NCBI RefSeq assembly: GCF_030848575.1
Contig: NZ_JAVDDX010000001.1
Coordinates: 1,566,190 to 1,630,189, forward strand
DNA length: 64,000 bases
From: Haloarcula sp. H-GB4
Lineage (GTDB): Archaea > Halobacteriota > Halobacteria > Halobacteriales > Haloarculaceae
Direction: 5' to 3'
Part shown: piece after piece, positions 27,913 to 36,888 of the stretch
How positions within the stretch are numbered: the stretch's first letter is position 1
Layout: the number at the start of each line of letters is the position of its first letter
The notes under the pieces: model-generated
What the model was told of the DNA's origin: nothing
Database searches by the model: none
Seen by the model: only the letters and a program-made list of their open reading frames with translations
Program-made: the position numbers and the translations under genes

Positions 27913-28500
27913 TTACCGTCGGACGAGCCCTAGCAGGTGGCCCACGGCTGGCGCGACGAGTTTCTCTGCACCCGTCCGAGCGGCGTTCTCGCTGCCAGGG
28001 AGACAGAACACCAGACGGTCGTCGACGATGCCGGCGGTAGCGCGTGACGCCATCGCCATCGGCCCGACTTCCTCGTAGGAGAGCCAGCGGAACAGTTCGC
28101 CGAAGCCGGGGATCGGGCGGTCGAACAGCGGTTCGATAGCATCGACGGTCACGTCGTCGGGCGTGAGCCCCGTCCCGCCGGTCGTCAGAACCACGTCGAC
28201 ACCCTCATCTAGTAGGGCGGCGACGGCATCTTCGATAGCGTCCACCTCGTCCGCGACGAGGCGGCGCTCGGCGATCTCGTGGCCCGCGTCTTCACAGGCC
28301 GCGGCAATGATGTCGCCCGCCGGGTCATCATCGAGTGTTCTGGAGGTAGAAACTGTGAGAACCCCTATGTCAACCCCTTCGGCGTCGTGGGCGTGATGGT
28401 CATTGTGGCCACTGTCGTGTTTATGTTCCTCATGGTCGTAGCCGGACTCTCCGTGTTCATGCTCGTCGTGGCCGGTCGTTTCATCGTGGTCGTGTCCCAT
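27913..28500 (-). CDS. moaB: MoaB/MogA-type molybdopterin adenylyltransferase with histidine-rich N-terminus
   Basis: Residues 44-195 form a complete MoaB/MogA domain, with the TTGGTGLTPDDVT loop that binds molybdopterin and the FCLPGSENAARTG segment. These proteins adenylate molybdopterin before metal insertion. The first 43 residues are an unusual stretch in which His, Asp, Glu and Gly dominate (for example HDHDETTGHDEHEH), likely able to bind divalent metal. No signal peptide is present. The gene heads the moaB-moaC-mobB/moaE series. Confidence 0.92.
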   Translation of the reverse strand: MGHDHDETTGHDEHEHGESGYDHEEHKHDSGHNDHHAHDAEGVDIGVLTVSTSRTLDDDPAGDIIAAACEDAGHEIAERRLVADEVDAIEDAVAALLDEGVDVVLTTGGTGLTPDDVTVDAIEPLFDRPIPGFGELFRWLSYEEVGPMAMASRATAGIVDDRLVFCLPGSENAARTGAEKLVAPAVGHLLGLVRR

Positions 28501-28607
28501 ACGGGAGATGATAGGCGGCGGAAAAATATACCCTCGGCTGCGTGACCGACAGTCGCGCTAACTCCGGCAGCGTGCGAAGGCAGGAGCCGGCCGACGGGAC
28601 CGGCAGC

Positions 28608-29126
28608 TTACTCGTAGTACGGGAGCCGTTCGACGATCTCCGCGAAGGCCACGTTCTCGCGGACCTGGTCCATCTCGACGCGGAGGCGCTCGCCGACGTC
28701 CGCGTCGGAGACGATGACGACGTACCCGCCGTCGATACGCGCGACCCCATCGCCTTTGTCGCCGATGTTCTCGATTTCGACCACGCGCGTCTCACCCTCG
28801 GCAACGGGCGGGGACGACGGTCCGAACTCCGGTTCCCTGCTTGGCTCGTCGGACCGCGAATCGGACTGCGACCCGGATTGTGAACCGGACTGTGGCTCTG
28901 ACTTGGAGTTGGAACTGGACTGCGGATCAGGCCTGGATTGGGAACTTGACTGTGACTGGGACGTGGGTGCTTCAGCCGCCGACTGGAACAGTGCGATCCG
29001 GTACAGCGTCTCAGGGGCCAGCGTCCCCAGTTCGACCTCTTGTTTCGGAATTTCGATCACGTACGAGTCATGCTGCTCCTCAACGGGTGCGGTAAAGAGA
29101 CAGTGAAGATCTGAATCGGTCGCCAT
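28608..29126 (-). CDS. TRAM domain protein with Ser/Gln-rich linker
   Basis: The 172-residue protein has an N-terminal region typical of haloarchaeal TRAM proteins (LHCLFTAPVEE...YVIEIPKQEVE), a low-complexity linker of Ser, Gln, Asp and Glu (about 53-112), and a C-terminal TRAM domain (VVEIENIGDKGDGVARIDG, about 117-170). TRAM domains bind RNA and act as RNA chaperones or tRNA-related modules. The linker is made of repeated SQ/SGSQSD units, encoded by near-repetitive DNA at 28830-28970. It is transcribed alone. Confidence 0.87.
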   Translation of the reverse strand: MATDSDLHCLFTAPVEEQHDSYVIEIPKQEVELGTLAPETLYRIALFQSAAEAPTSQSQSSSQSRPDPQSSSNSKSEPQSGSQSGSQSDSRSDEPSREPEFGPSSPPVAEGETRVVEIENIGDKGDGVARIDGGYVVIVSDADVGERLRVEMDQVRENVAFAEIVERLPYYE

Positions 29127-29265
29127 TAGTATAATTGGTTGGGCTAGTACCGGAACTGCATTGATTCTGGTGTTTTCGATTCGCCGGACCAAGCGCTGCT
29201 GGAAGGAGTGGTAAACAGGCTGTACACGCCCGCTATCGAGCAAGCCGTCGAGCAGAACGAGGCGA

Positions 29266-29583
29266 TTACTCGAATTCAAACAGCCGACGGAGTTCGCGCT
29301 CGATAGCGTCAGTGAACGCCGACAGCACTGTGTCGAACGTCGCTTCGTCCCCCGGCAATGACTGCGCACGCGCCGCAGTGTCGTCGGGCAGCCGGATGCT
29401 GAACGTCCCGTCGCCCTCGTACACCGGCTCGCTCTCGCTGAGAATCTGCCGGTCGATCCCACGGAGGACCTCGGAGTCGTATTGCCCGTGTAACTCTTGA
29501 TACGCGTTCGAGTACGCCGTTTCGAGCTCCTCGAAGTAGTGGACATATTTCTCGTCGAACTTCTCGGCGTGGAACTCGGTCAT
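29266..29583 (-). CDS. DUF5783-like haloarchaeal protein
   Basis: The 105-residue acidic protein (FDEKYVHYFEELETAY...) looks like the haloarchaeal DUF5783 family, with the conserved LSESEPVYEGDGTF centre. No catalytic motif, membrane segment or signal is visible. The start at 29583 is the family-like one; upstream residues are arginine-rich and unlikely. It lies 55 nt after the HD-domain gene on the same strand. Confidence 0.75.
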   Translation of the reverse strand: MTEFHAEKFDEKYVHYFEELETAYSNAYQELHGQYDSEVLRGIDRQILSESEPVYEGDGTFSIRLPDDTAARAQSLPGDEATFDTVLSAFTDAIERELRRLFEFE

Positions 29584-29638
29584 GGGTGCAGTGTCGTCGG
29601 GGCGAGGGTAAAGGGTTCTGTGACTCCGTGGACGCCGA

Positions 29639-30304
29639 TTACGACTCCCCCATAACCCCGATTTCATTGGCGAATTGCGTGAAAAACTCGTCCATGAATT
29701 CCTGACGCGTCCGGCCGAGACGCCGGCCGGGTTGGGTGTACAGCGTGTCTAACCGTTCCTGCGCCCAGTTCTGAAGCAGTGCGATATCCGGAGACGCCGA
29801 CGATTCGAGGTCGGTCGCTGACGTGTCATCGATGACGGCGTATTTCTCACCCATCCGCCCAGACCGCTCGCCGACGATACAGGCCAGTCGGACGAGTCCG
29901 CGTGCTCCGGCGGCGTCGAGTTTGTCTGCGTCGAAGAGGAGTTTCGCCTCCAGTGTTTTCGGCTCCGGAGAACTTGCGCGGATACTGTGTGCTCGAATGC
30001 AGTGTTTGATACGGTCGATTCGGTCGGGTGCCACGCCTTCGGCCGCGAGTAGTTGCGCGGCTTCCAGCGTGGCCCATTCGTCGTGGTCATCGATTTCACC
30101 GGCCCGCTCTCGGGGCCGGCCAATGTCGTGGAGCCACGCCGACGCGGCGATAATATCTCGGTCGACCGAGCCGTCGCAGTTGCCCGCGAGGCGAAGCGCG
30201 ATATCTCGAACTCGCTTGGCGTGAAACTGGTCGTGCGCTGGGAGGGCGTCTTCGTAGTACGGCAGCGACAGTGTTCGAGCAAGGGGACCTAGTTCCTGTG
30301 TCAT
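29639..30304 (-). CDS. HD-domain phosphohydrolase-like protein
   Basis: The 221-residue protein has the HD superfamily metal site: His of HAKRVRD (near 28), HD in AWLHDIGRP (near 63-64), later His in KHCIRAHS and Asp in LLFDADKLD. Such proteins hydrolyse phosphate esters of nucleotides or nucleotide signals; the substrate is unknown. The ATG at 30304 is used; an in-frame GTG at 30319 is possible. The neighbour genes do not indicate a pathway. Confidence 0.85.
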   Translation of the reverse strand: MTQELGPLARTLSLPYYEDALPAHDQFHAKRVRDIALRLAGNCDGSVDRDIIAASAWLHDIGRPRERAGEIDDHDEWATLEAAQLLAAEGVAPDRIDRIKHCIRAHSIRASSPEPKTLEAKLLFDADKLDAAGARGLVRLACIVGERSGRMGEKYAVIDDTSATDLESSASPDIALLQNWAQERLDTLYTQPGRRLGRTRQEFMDEFFTQFANEIGVMGES

Positions 30305-30399
30305 TGGCGGCGGTGACACCTCGCGTTCCGGCTGGAATAACTGCTATGAAATATATCAGACTTAGTGACACATACCAGTGAGTCGCGGCGATGTCCGTA

Positions 30400-31059
30400 T
30401 CAGCGGGAGTCAAGCAGGTCGTCGAGGAGTTTTCGCTGAGCCGCAGCGAGATGCTCGGTAAACGTCGAGGTGGAGATATCTAGTGCGTCGGCCACGTCAC
30501 CGGCGGTCGCATCGCGCGGATGTTCGAAATAGCCCATCTCATGGGCACGAGTCAGTACCTCGCGCTGGCGGCCAGTCAGTTTCGCGCGGTCGAGCACGAC
30601 CGGCCGGTCCGTCTCCGTAGACGTGTCTTCCAGTAGCCGCCGGAGTTTGACAGTATCACCTTCCGACTGGAGGTCGTCAACAATCTCTCGCAGGGTTGGA
30701 ACGTCGTCGACGAGAAACGTGACGACGATGGATTCAGTGTCCGCCGAGAACTCATGAACAACGCAACCGGCTGCTTCGATACGTTCACACACGCAGCCCT
30801 GCCCGGCCGCTCTGGACAGTTGGAAAACGTGTCGCTGCTCGTAGGCGAACACGTGGTCGACGTTCAACTCATCAGTCTGTAGCACTGATGGCGGCTCGTC
30901 GCCGCCTTTGAGGGTAAACTCTTCGATAACGGGGTCAGCATCAACACTCGTTACGCTCCGGGAGACCGACGACACTGACCACTCCTCGTCGGCGTGTGGC
31001 TGTACGTGGCAGGACCGGGGGCCGAACACTTCGACCTCGGCGAGCATTCGGCCCGACAT
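30400..31059 (-). CDS. narO: NarO/DmsR-like redox-responsive HTH regulator
   Basis: The protein of about 219 residues has a C-terminal HTH-10 (bacterio-opsin-activator-type) domain (LTGRQREVLTRAHEMGYFEH..., about 158-215) and a central cysteine group in CVCERIEAAGC, which is CxC-x7-C. Together with an upstream Cys (in PRSCHVQ) this matches the CXnCXCX7C signature of NarO and DmsR, thought to sense oxygen through a cluster. It is divergent from the nitrate-reductase operon with which NarO is known to associate. The start at 31059 is chosen because ATGs at 31104 and 31125 lie upstream of, or inside, the probable promoter. Confidence 0.85.
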   Translation of the reverse strand: MSGRMLAEVEVFGPRSCHVQPHADEEWSVSSVSRSVTSVDADPVIEEFTLKGGDEPPSVLQTDELNVDHVFAYEQRHVFQLSRAAGQGCVCERIEAAGCVVHEFSADTESIVVTFLVDDVPTLREIVDDLQSEGDTVKLRRLLEDTSTETDRPVVLDRAKLTGRQREVLTRAHEMGYFEHPRDATAGDVADALDISTSTFTEHLAAAQRKLLDDLLDSR

Positions 31060-31097
31060 GTCTGAGAGTTGCCCCGGCTGACATAAGAAGGTCTGTG

Positions 31098-31118
31098 CGA
31101 ACATGTTCGTATAAAAAA
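31098..31118 (+). promoter_or_regulatory. Nitrate operon promoter: palindrome plus TATA box
   Basis: CGAACATGTTCG (31098-31109) is a perfect 12-nt palindrome and is followed after one base by ATAAAAAAC, a TATA-like box. On the plus strand the start of transcription would fall near 31140. The same AT stretch can also serve narO on the minus strand. It is a good candidate for a NarO binding site. Confidence 0.6.
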
Positions 31119-31202
31119 CCGCCATATAATGGGCCTAAGATGTCGGGCTGGCAGTTCATCGGGGTGCTGGGACAAACCCTGAATACAGCGACACAGATAG
31201 CC

Positions 31203-31221
31203 GTTCGAATCGCTGGCGAAC
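31203..31221 (+). promoter_or_regulatory. Second GTTCG/CGAAC repeat pair
   Basis: GTTCG and CGAAC, the half-sites of the upstream palindrome in inverted order, recur here with a 9-nt spacer just before the ATG at 31239. It may be an auxiliary site or chance. Confidence 0.3.
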
Positions 31222-31238
31222 CGAGATACTACAAGATT

Positions 31239-31814
31239 ATGAGACGCAACACGATACTCATCGGTCTGTTGATAACAGCGGTGTTGCTGCCGATGTGGTA
31301 CGTCGCCTTGCACGGCGAACCACCGTCGGAGGAGATCGCTATCGACGAGAGCGTCAGCGACATCCGGCCGCTGGATAGCCCGGTAGAGACGCCGAACAAA
31401 CTGTCACCGAGCCAGGTCGGTGTCGTCGTCTGGGTCGCCCTGTTCGGTCTCGTGGGCGTGCTGACGGCCGCCCATCAGTTCATGAACAGAGCTGTCCGGC
31501 CGCCTGACGAGGCCGAGCCGGTCACCGACGGCGGGACCGTTTCGCTGCCGTGGCTCAACACGGAGCACCGCTGGGTTGTCGAGTACCACGACGCTTCGGA
31601 CGCCATAGAGGGACTCGTCGCCATGAGCGGGCTGACAGTCCTCTCTATCGTCTTCGCGGCGTTGTTCACCGGCGAGTACCTCACGCTCGCTCGCACCCAG
31701 TACTTCGGGCTGTACGCGACCGGGATGTTCCTCTCGCTCGCGCTCTCGACGGTCGCGTACTATGCCTGGTTCATGCCACACGTCGAAGTCGCCGAACTCA
31801 GGGGGCACGAATGA
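31239..31814 (+). CDS. Membrane protein of the nitrate-respiration operon (NarA-like)
   Basis: The 191-residue protein has an N-terminal hydrophobic segment (LIGLLITAVLLPMWYVAL), three further segments and a loop with SDIRPLDSP. It is the first gene of a chain ending at 42507 and probably supports the Rieske/cytochrome b complex, but no reaction is known to me. An in-frame ATG at 31140, spaced ideally for a leaderless message, would add 33 residues; lower third-position GC there made me prefer 31239. The stop overlaps the Rieske start by 4 nt. Confidence 0.75.
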   Translation: MRRNTILIGLLITAVLLPMWYVALHGEPPSEEIAIDESVSDIRPLDSPVETPNKLSPSQVGVVVWVALFGLVGVLTAAHQFMNRAVRPPDEAEPVTDGGTVSLPWLNTEHRWVVEYHDASDAIEGLVAMSGLTVLSIVFAALFTGEYLTLARTQYFGLYATGMFLSLALSTVAYYAWFMPHVEVAELRGHE

Positions 31815-32464
31815 TAGAGTATCCGAAACCCGACGACGACGAGGAACAGGGCGACGACTGCTCGTGTGACGGGGCAACCGGGACGTCTCCCACACTGTAT
31901 GGGGACGCCCGCGCAGAACTCCGCCGCCGTGACTTCGCGAAGTTCCTCGCGACCGTCGGCGGTCTGACCGCCGTCGCCAGCCTCACCGCACCGCTTGCCA
32001 GCACTACACAGGTGTTCGAGCGAGGGTACAAGGGGCCGGTGTACTCCGACGGCATCCACCTCGTCGACGGCAAGGGCGAGCGAATCACGGAAAGCCGACT
32101 TTCCGAAGGCGAGCACATGACCGTGTTCCCGGAGCCCCGGCCCGGCATTGAAGACGCGCCGACGCTGCTGGTGCGCTATCCCGAGTCCGAGTACGGCAGC
32201 GACATCTCGGAGGGGTTCACCGTCAGCGGCTACGCCGCCTTCTCGAAGGTCTGTACCCACGCCGGCTGTATGGTCTCTGACCGAGAGGAGGACTTGGTCG
32301 TCTGTCCCTGCCACTTCGGGAAATTCAACGTTCTGGAAGGGGCGGCGGTCAGCGGCGGCCCGCCGGGACGACCGCTCCCGCAGCTTCCGATTACGGTGAC
32401 CAGCGACGGATTCCTCGTCGCCACCGGCGACTTCGAAGGGCCAATCGGCCCGGGGGGTGAGTGA
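31811..32464 (+). CDS. narB: Rieske iron-sulfur protein (nitrate-respiration electron transfer)
   Basis: The 217-residue protein has the two Rieske ligand loops CTHAGC and CPCHFG in a region where the [2Fe-2S] cluster bends. The N-terminus has a Tat-like [15 protein letters not shown] anchor (about 36-50), so the cluster domain should face outside. With the following cytochrome b it would form a bc-type quinol-oxidising unit feeding electrons to NarGH, replacing the NarI subunit of bacteria. Overlaps of 4 nt and 1 nt join it to its neighbours. Confidence 0.92.
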   Translation: MIEYPKPDDDEEQGDDCSCDGATGTSPTLYGDARAELRRRDFAKFLATVGGLTAVASLTAPLASTTQVFERGYKGPVYSDGIHLVDGKGERITESRLSEGEHMTVFPEPRPGIEDAPTLLVRYPESEYGSDISEGFTVSGYAAFSKVCTHAGCMVSDREEDLVVCPCHFGKFNVLEGAAVSGGPPGRPLPQLPITVTSDGFLVATGDFEGPIGPGGE

Positions 32465-33858
32465 TGTCCCGCGCCGAAGCCGTCTACGACTGGTTCGACA
32501 CGCGTCTCGACCTAGAGAACGGCCAGAGGTTCCTCGGCAAGGCGTTCCCGGCAGAGGACTCGTTCCTGCTGGGCGAGGTGGCGCTGTTCTGTTTCCTCCT
32601 CCTGATCCTGTCGGGGGTCTTCCTCGGGTTCTTCTTCGAACCCTCGACCTCCGACGTAGAGTACGACGGCAGCGTCCAGAAGTTCCAGGGCCAGGATATG
32701 CCCGAAGCGTTCGTCTCGGTGCTGCACATCACCTACGACGTGCCCTTCGGGATGTTCATTCGCCGGCTCCACCACTGGGCGGCCCACCTCTTTGTCGCCT
32801 CAATAGGGTTGCACATGTTACGGGTGTTTTTCACCGGCGCATACCGCAACCCGCGGGAGCCGAACTGGATCGTCGGCACTGGCCTGGCGGCCCTCTCGAT
32901 GGGCGCGGCCTACACCGGCTACGCGTTACCGTTCGACGAGTTCGCTGCCACAGCGACGGGCATCGGCTACAACCTCACGATATCCATCCCCCTGTTAGGT
33001 GATTTCCTCGGCCAAGTGGTGTTCGGGGGTGAGTTCCCGTCTAGTGCCACTATCCCACGGCTGTACTTCCTGCACATCCTCGTGATACCAGCGGCCATCG
33101 CCGTGGGCTTGGCCGTCCACATGGCCATCCTCATCCGGCAGAAACACACCGAGGCCCCGCGGGACGGGGACGTAACGACCGGCCGCCAGTCCGTCGACGA
33201 AGAGAACGACGACATCATCATCGGCCTGCCGGCGTTCCCGAATCAAGCCGCCGTCTCCGCGGTGGTGTTCTTCGTCACGGCGGCGACACTATCGGCGCTT
33301 GCGGGCCTGCTGCCGGTCCACAACGTCGCCGAATACGGCCCGAACAACCCCGCGTCCACGCCGGAACTCATCATGCCAGACTGGTTCCTGATGTGGGTGT
33401 ACGGCTTCCTGAAGCTCCTGCCACAGATCAGCTTCAGCATCGGCCCGGCTCACATCAACGGGGAGTTCATCGGCGGCATCGTCCTCCCGGGGCTGGTGTT
33501 TGCCGCAGTCGCCGTCTGGCCGTTCATCGACCGGACCGGGCCGGTCCACTTCACCGCAGACCCACTGGATCGGGCCTGGCAGACCGGTGTGGGCGTGGCC
33601 GCCGTCGCGTTCATCATGATTGCCTCCATCGCGGGGATGAACAACATCCTCGCGGACCAAGTGCTTGGGACGACGACGAACGTGGTCAACCCCATCCTGA
33701 CGGCCGCGTTGCTCATCGTCCCACCCATCTTCGGCGGCATCACGTACCTCCTGTTGCGCGACGGCGAGCCCACGCCGTCACAGGAGGGCGACGTGGCCGC
33801 CGACGGCGGCTCGGCCGCTGCTAAAACGGAGCGAACCGATTCGGAGGGAGACGGATGA
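32464..33858 (+). CDS. narC: Cytochrome b of the nitrate-respiration operon
   Basis: The 464-residue protein contains both halves of cytochrome b: N-terminal helices with heme-ligand histidines in RRLHHWAAH and, in the next ligand helix, [18 protein letters not shown], then a C-terminal subunit-IV-like half. The quinol-site motif usually read as PEWY is PDWF here ([11 protein letters not shown]). The protein would pass electrons from menaquinol to the Rieske protein. The C-terminal tail (about 35 residues) is polar. The ATG at 32464 overlaps the Rieske stop by 1 nt. Confidence 0.92.
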   Translation: MSRAEAVYDWFDTRLDLENGQRFLGKAFPAEDSFLLGEVALFCFLLLILSGVFLGFFFEPSTSDVEYDGSVQKFQGQDMPEAFVSVLHITYDVPFGMFIRRLHHWAAHLFVASIGLHMLRVFFTGAYRNPREPNWIVGTGLAALSMGAAYTGYALPFDEFAATATGIGYNLTISIPLLGDFLGQVVFGGEFPSSATIPRLYFLHILVIPAAIAVGLAVHMAILIRQKHTEAPRDGDVTTGRQSVDEENDDIIIGLPAFPNQAAVSAVVFFVTAATLSALAGLLPVHNVAEYGPNNPASTPELIMPDWFLMWVYGFLKLLPQISFSIGPAHINGEFIGGIVLPGLVFAAVAVWPFIDRTGPVHFTADPLDRAWQTGVGVAAVAFIMIASIAGMNNILADQVLGTTTNVVNPILTAALLIVPPIFGGITYLLLRDGEPTPSQEGDVAADGGSAAAKTERTDSEGDG

Positions 33859-34037
33859 CTGCGAACGTCGAACTGACTGAGCGACAGTATCGCCTGCTGG
33901 ATACGACGAGCAAGCTGGTCGGCCTCGTGCTGGTCGCCGCCGGCCTCGAAGTCGGGGGTAGCACGCTCGCCGGCATCGCGCTGGCCGTGGCCGGCACTGC
34001 CTGCGCGACTGCGACAGTGTTCATCACCAATGAGTAG
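33855..34037 (+). CDS. Small membrane protein preceding narG
   Basis: This 60-residue protein has two hydrophobic segments ([15 protein letters not shown] and [19 protein letters not shown]). It overlaps the cytochrome b gene by 4 nt and narG by 8 nt. Its position matches the unnamed small frame between cytochrome b and narG in other haloarchaeal nar operons. A role as small membrane subunit or assembly factor is inferred. Confidence 0.75.
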   Translation: MTANVELTERQYRLLDTTSKLVGLVLVAAGLEVGGSTLAGIALAVAGTACATATVFITNE

Positions 34038-36888
34038 AAACGACCTGACCGACGACGAAACGAACAGTGCGGGAATCAGTCGCCGCGACTTTGTGCGCGG
34101 CCTCGGTGCCGCGTCGCTACTGGGTGCGACGGGGCTGTCCTTCGCCGACGACGGCATGGACGGCCTCGAAGCGGTCGACGACCCCATCGGGAATTACCCC
34201 TACCGGGACTGGGAGGACCTCTACCGCGACGAGTGGGACTGGGACTCCGTCGCCCGCTCGACCCACAGCGTCAACTGCACCGGTTCCTGTTCGTGGAACG
34301 TCTACGTCAAGGACGGCCAGGTCTGGCGCGAGGAACAGGCCGGCGACTACCCGACGTTCGACGAGAGCCTCCCGGACCCGAACCCGCGGGGCTGCCAGAA
34401 AGGGGCCTGTTACACGGACTACGTCAACGCAGACCAGCGCGTGCTCCACCCTCTGCGTCGCACCGGCGAGCGCGGCGAGGGCCAGTGGGAGCGGATTAGC
34501 TGGGACGAAGCGCTCACCGAGATTGCCGACCACGTCATCGACGAGGTGGAGGCGGGCCGGTACGACGCGATTTCGGGGTTCACCCCAATTCCGGCGATGT
34601 CACCGGTCTCCTTCGCCAGCGGGAGCCGGCTCGTCAACCTGTTGGGCGGGGTCTCACACAGCTTCTACGACTGGTACTCGGACCTGCCGCCGGGCCAGCC
34701 GATTACGTGGGGCACCCAGACGGATAACGCCGAATCCGCCGACTGGCACAACTCGGACTACATCATCGCCTGGGGGTCGAACATCAACGTCACGCGCATC
34801 CCCGACGCGAAGTACTTCCTCGACGCCGGCTACGAGGGTGCAAAGCGCGTCGGTATCTTCACTGACTACTCACAGACGGCTATCCACACCGACGAGTGGC
34901 TCTCACCCCACGGCGGCAGCGACACCGCACTCGCGCTAGGTATGGCCCAGACAATCGTCGACGAGGGACTGCACGACGAGGATCATCTCAAAGAACAGAC
35001 CGACATGCCGCTGCTCGTCCGGGAGGACACCGGCAAGTTCCTCCGAGCAAGCGAGGTCGGCCTTGCCGAGGACGCCGACGACCCCGACAAGGTGTTCGTC
35101 ATGGTTGACGCCGACGGGAACCTCCGTCGTGCGCCCGGCTCGCTGGGCGAGCGGGACGGACAGCACGACCACTCGAAGAGCATCGAACTCGACTTCGACC
35201 CGCAGTTATCGGTCGAGCGGAGCGTCGACACCGACGAGGGTAGTATCGCGGTCCGCTCGGTCTGGGAGAACCTCACCGACGAACTCAGCCAGTACACGCC
35301 CGAAGTCGTCCACGAGGAAACCGGCGTCGGCGAGAACACCTACCAGCGGATCGCCCGCGAGTTCGCCGAGGCCGACGCCGCCAAAATCATCCACGGCAAG
35401 GGCGTCAACGACTGGTACCACAACGACCTGGGCAACCGTGCCATCCAGTTGCTCGTGACGCTGACGGGCAATCTCGGCGACCCCGGCACCGGGCTGGACC
35501 ACTACGTGGGACAGGAGAAAATCTGGTCGTTCCATGGCTGGAAGGTGCTCTCGTTCCCGACCGGGAACGTCCGCGGCGTGCCGACGACACTGTGGACCTA
35601 CTTCCACGCGGGCATCCTCGACAACACGGACCCGGACACCGCAGAGAAGATACGCGAGTCCATCGATAAGGGATGGATGCCGGTCTATCCCGAGGAGCGG
35701 GACAACGGGAGCCGACCGGACCCGTCAACGATGTTCGTCTGGCGGGGGAACTACTTCAACCAGGCCAAGGGCAACGTCGCACTCGAAGAGCAGCTCTGGC
35801 CCAAACTCGACCTCGTCGTCGACATCAACTTCCGGATGGACTCGACGGCGATGTACTCGGACATCGTCCTGCCGGCGGCCAGCCACTACGAGAAATACGA
35901 CCTCTCGGAGACGGATATGCACACGTACGTGCATCCGTTCACGCCGGCCGTCGAACCGCTCGGCGAGGCCAAGACCGACTGGGAGATATTCCGCTTGCTT
36001 GCCGAGAAGATACAGGAACGCGCCCAAGAGCGCGATGTCGAGCCCATCGAGGACCGGAAGTTCGACCGGACCATTGACCTCACGACCATCTACGACGACT
36101 ACGTTCGGGACTGGGAGACCGGTGAGGAAGAAGGGCTCGTTGAGGACAAAGCCGCGGCGGAGTTCATCCTCGAACACTCGGAGGAGACGAATCCCGAGGG
36201 CAGCGACGAGCAGATAACCTTCGACGACATCGACGAGCAACCACAGCGGTTCCTCGAAGCTGGCGACCACTGGAGTTCCGACATCAAAGACGGCGAGGCG
36301 TACGTTCCGTGGCAAGACTACGTCCACGACAAGAACCCCTGGCCGACCTTCACCGGCCGGCAGCAGTACTACATCGACCACGACTGGTACCTCGAACTCG
36401 GCGAGGAGCTGCCGACCCACAAGGAAGGGCCCGAGAACACCGGCGGTGACTACCCGCTGTCGTACAACACGCCCCACGGTCGCTGGTCCATCCACTCGAC
36501 GTGGCGTGACGACACCAAGATGCTCAGGCTCCAGCGTGGCGAGCCCGTGGTGTATATCAACCCCGAGGACGCCGAGGAGCGGGGCATCGAGGACGGGGAC
36601 ACCGTGGAGGTGTACAACGACCTCGGGAGCGTCGAGGTGCAGGCGAAGATCTACCCCTCCAGCGAACCGGGGACGGTCCGGCACTTCTTCTCCTGGGAGA
36701 AGTTCCAGTACCCCGACCGGGACAACTTCAACACGCTCGTCCCGATGTACATGAAACCGACCCAGCTGGTCCAGTATCCGGAAGACACCGGGGAACACCT
36801 GCACTTCTTCCCGAACTACTGGGGGCCGACCGGGGTCAACAGCGACGTTCGTGTCGATATCCGACCGAGCGGAGGTGACACCGAATGA
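34030..36888 (+). CDS. narG: Respiratory nitrate reductase alpha subunit, Tat-exported
   Basis: The 952-residue molybdenum subunit reduces nitrate to nitrite. A Tat signal (ISRRDFVRGLGAA, 16-28) indicates that catalysis is outside the membrane. The FS0 cluster ligands are His79, Cys83, Cys87 and Cys122 or Cys127, and the molybdenum-ligand Asp218 lies in YSDLPPG. It is shorter than bacterial NarG (about 1250), as usual for archaeal exported forms. It overlaps narH by 4 nt. The cofactor would come from the molybdenum genes at 24806-28500. Confidence 0.95.
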   Translation: MSRNDLTDDETNSAGISRRDFVRGLGAASLLGATGLSFADDGMDGLEAVDDPIGNYPYRDWEDLYRDEWDWDSVARSTHSVNCTGSCSWNVYVKDGQVWREEQAGDYPTFDESLPDPNPRGCQKGACYTDYVNADQRVLHPLRRTGERGEGQWERISWDEALTEIADHVIDEVEAGRYDAISGFTPIPAMSPVSFASGSRLVNLLGGVSHSFYDWYSDLPPGQPITWGTQTDNAESADWHNSDYIIAWGSNINVTRIPDAKYFLDAGYEGAKRVGIFTDYSQTAIHTDEWLSPHGGSDTALALGMAQTIVDEGLHDEDHLKEQTDMPLLVREDTGKFLRASEVGLAEDADDPDKVFVMVDADGNLRRAPGSLGERDGQHDHSKSIELDFDPQLSVERSVDTDEGSIAVRSVWENLTDELSQYTPEVVHEETGVGENTYQRIAREFAEADAAKIIHGKGVNDWYHNDLGNRAIQLLVTLTGNLGDPGTGLDHYVGQEKIWSFHGWKVLSFPTGNVRGVPTTLWTYFHAGILDNTDPDTAEKIRESIDKGWMPVYPEERDNGSRPDPSTMFVWRGNYFNQAKGNVALEEQLWPKLDLVVDINFRMDSTAMYSDIVLPAASHYEKYDLSETDMHTYVHPFTPAVEPLGEAKTDWEIFRLLAEKIQERAQERDVEPIEDRKFDRTIDLTTIYDDYVRDWETGEEEGLVEDKAAAEFILEHSEETNPEGSDEQITFDDIDEQPQRFLEAGDHWSSDIKDGEAYVPWQDYVHDKNPWPTFTGRQQYYIDHDWYLELGEELPTHKEGPENTGGDYPLSYNTPHGRWSIHSTWRDDTKMLRLQRGEPVVYINPEDAEERGIEDGDTVEVYNDLGSVEVQAKIYPSSEPGTVRHFFSWEKFQYPDRDNFNTLVPMYMKPTQLVQYPEDTGEHLHFFPNYWGPTGVNSDVRVDIRPSGGDTE

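Noticed and set aside
31195..31225. tRNA T-loop-like GTTCGAATC
   Set aside because: The flanking bases do not pair into a 5-bp T stem and no acceptor or anticodon arm is present; it is better read as a half-site pair.
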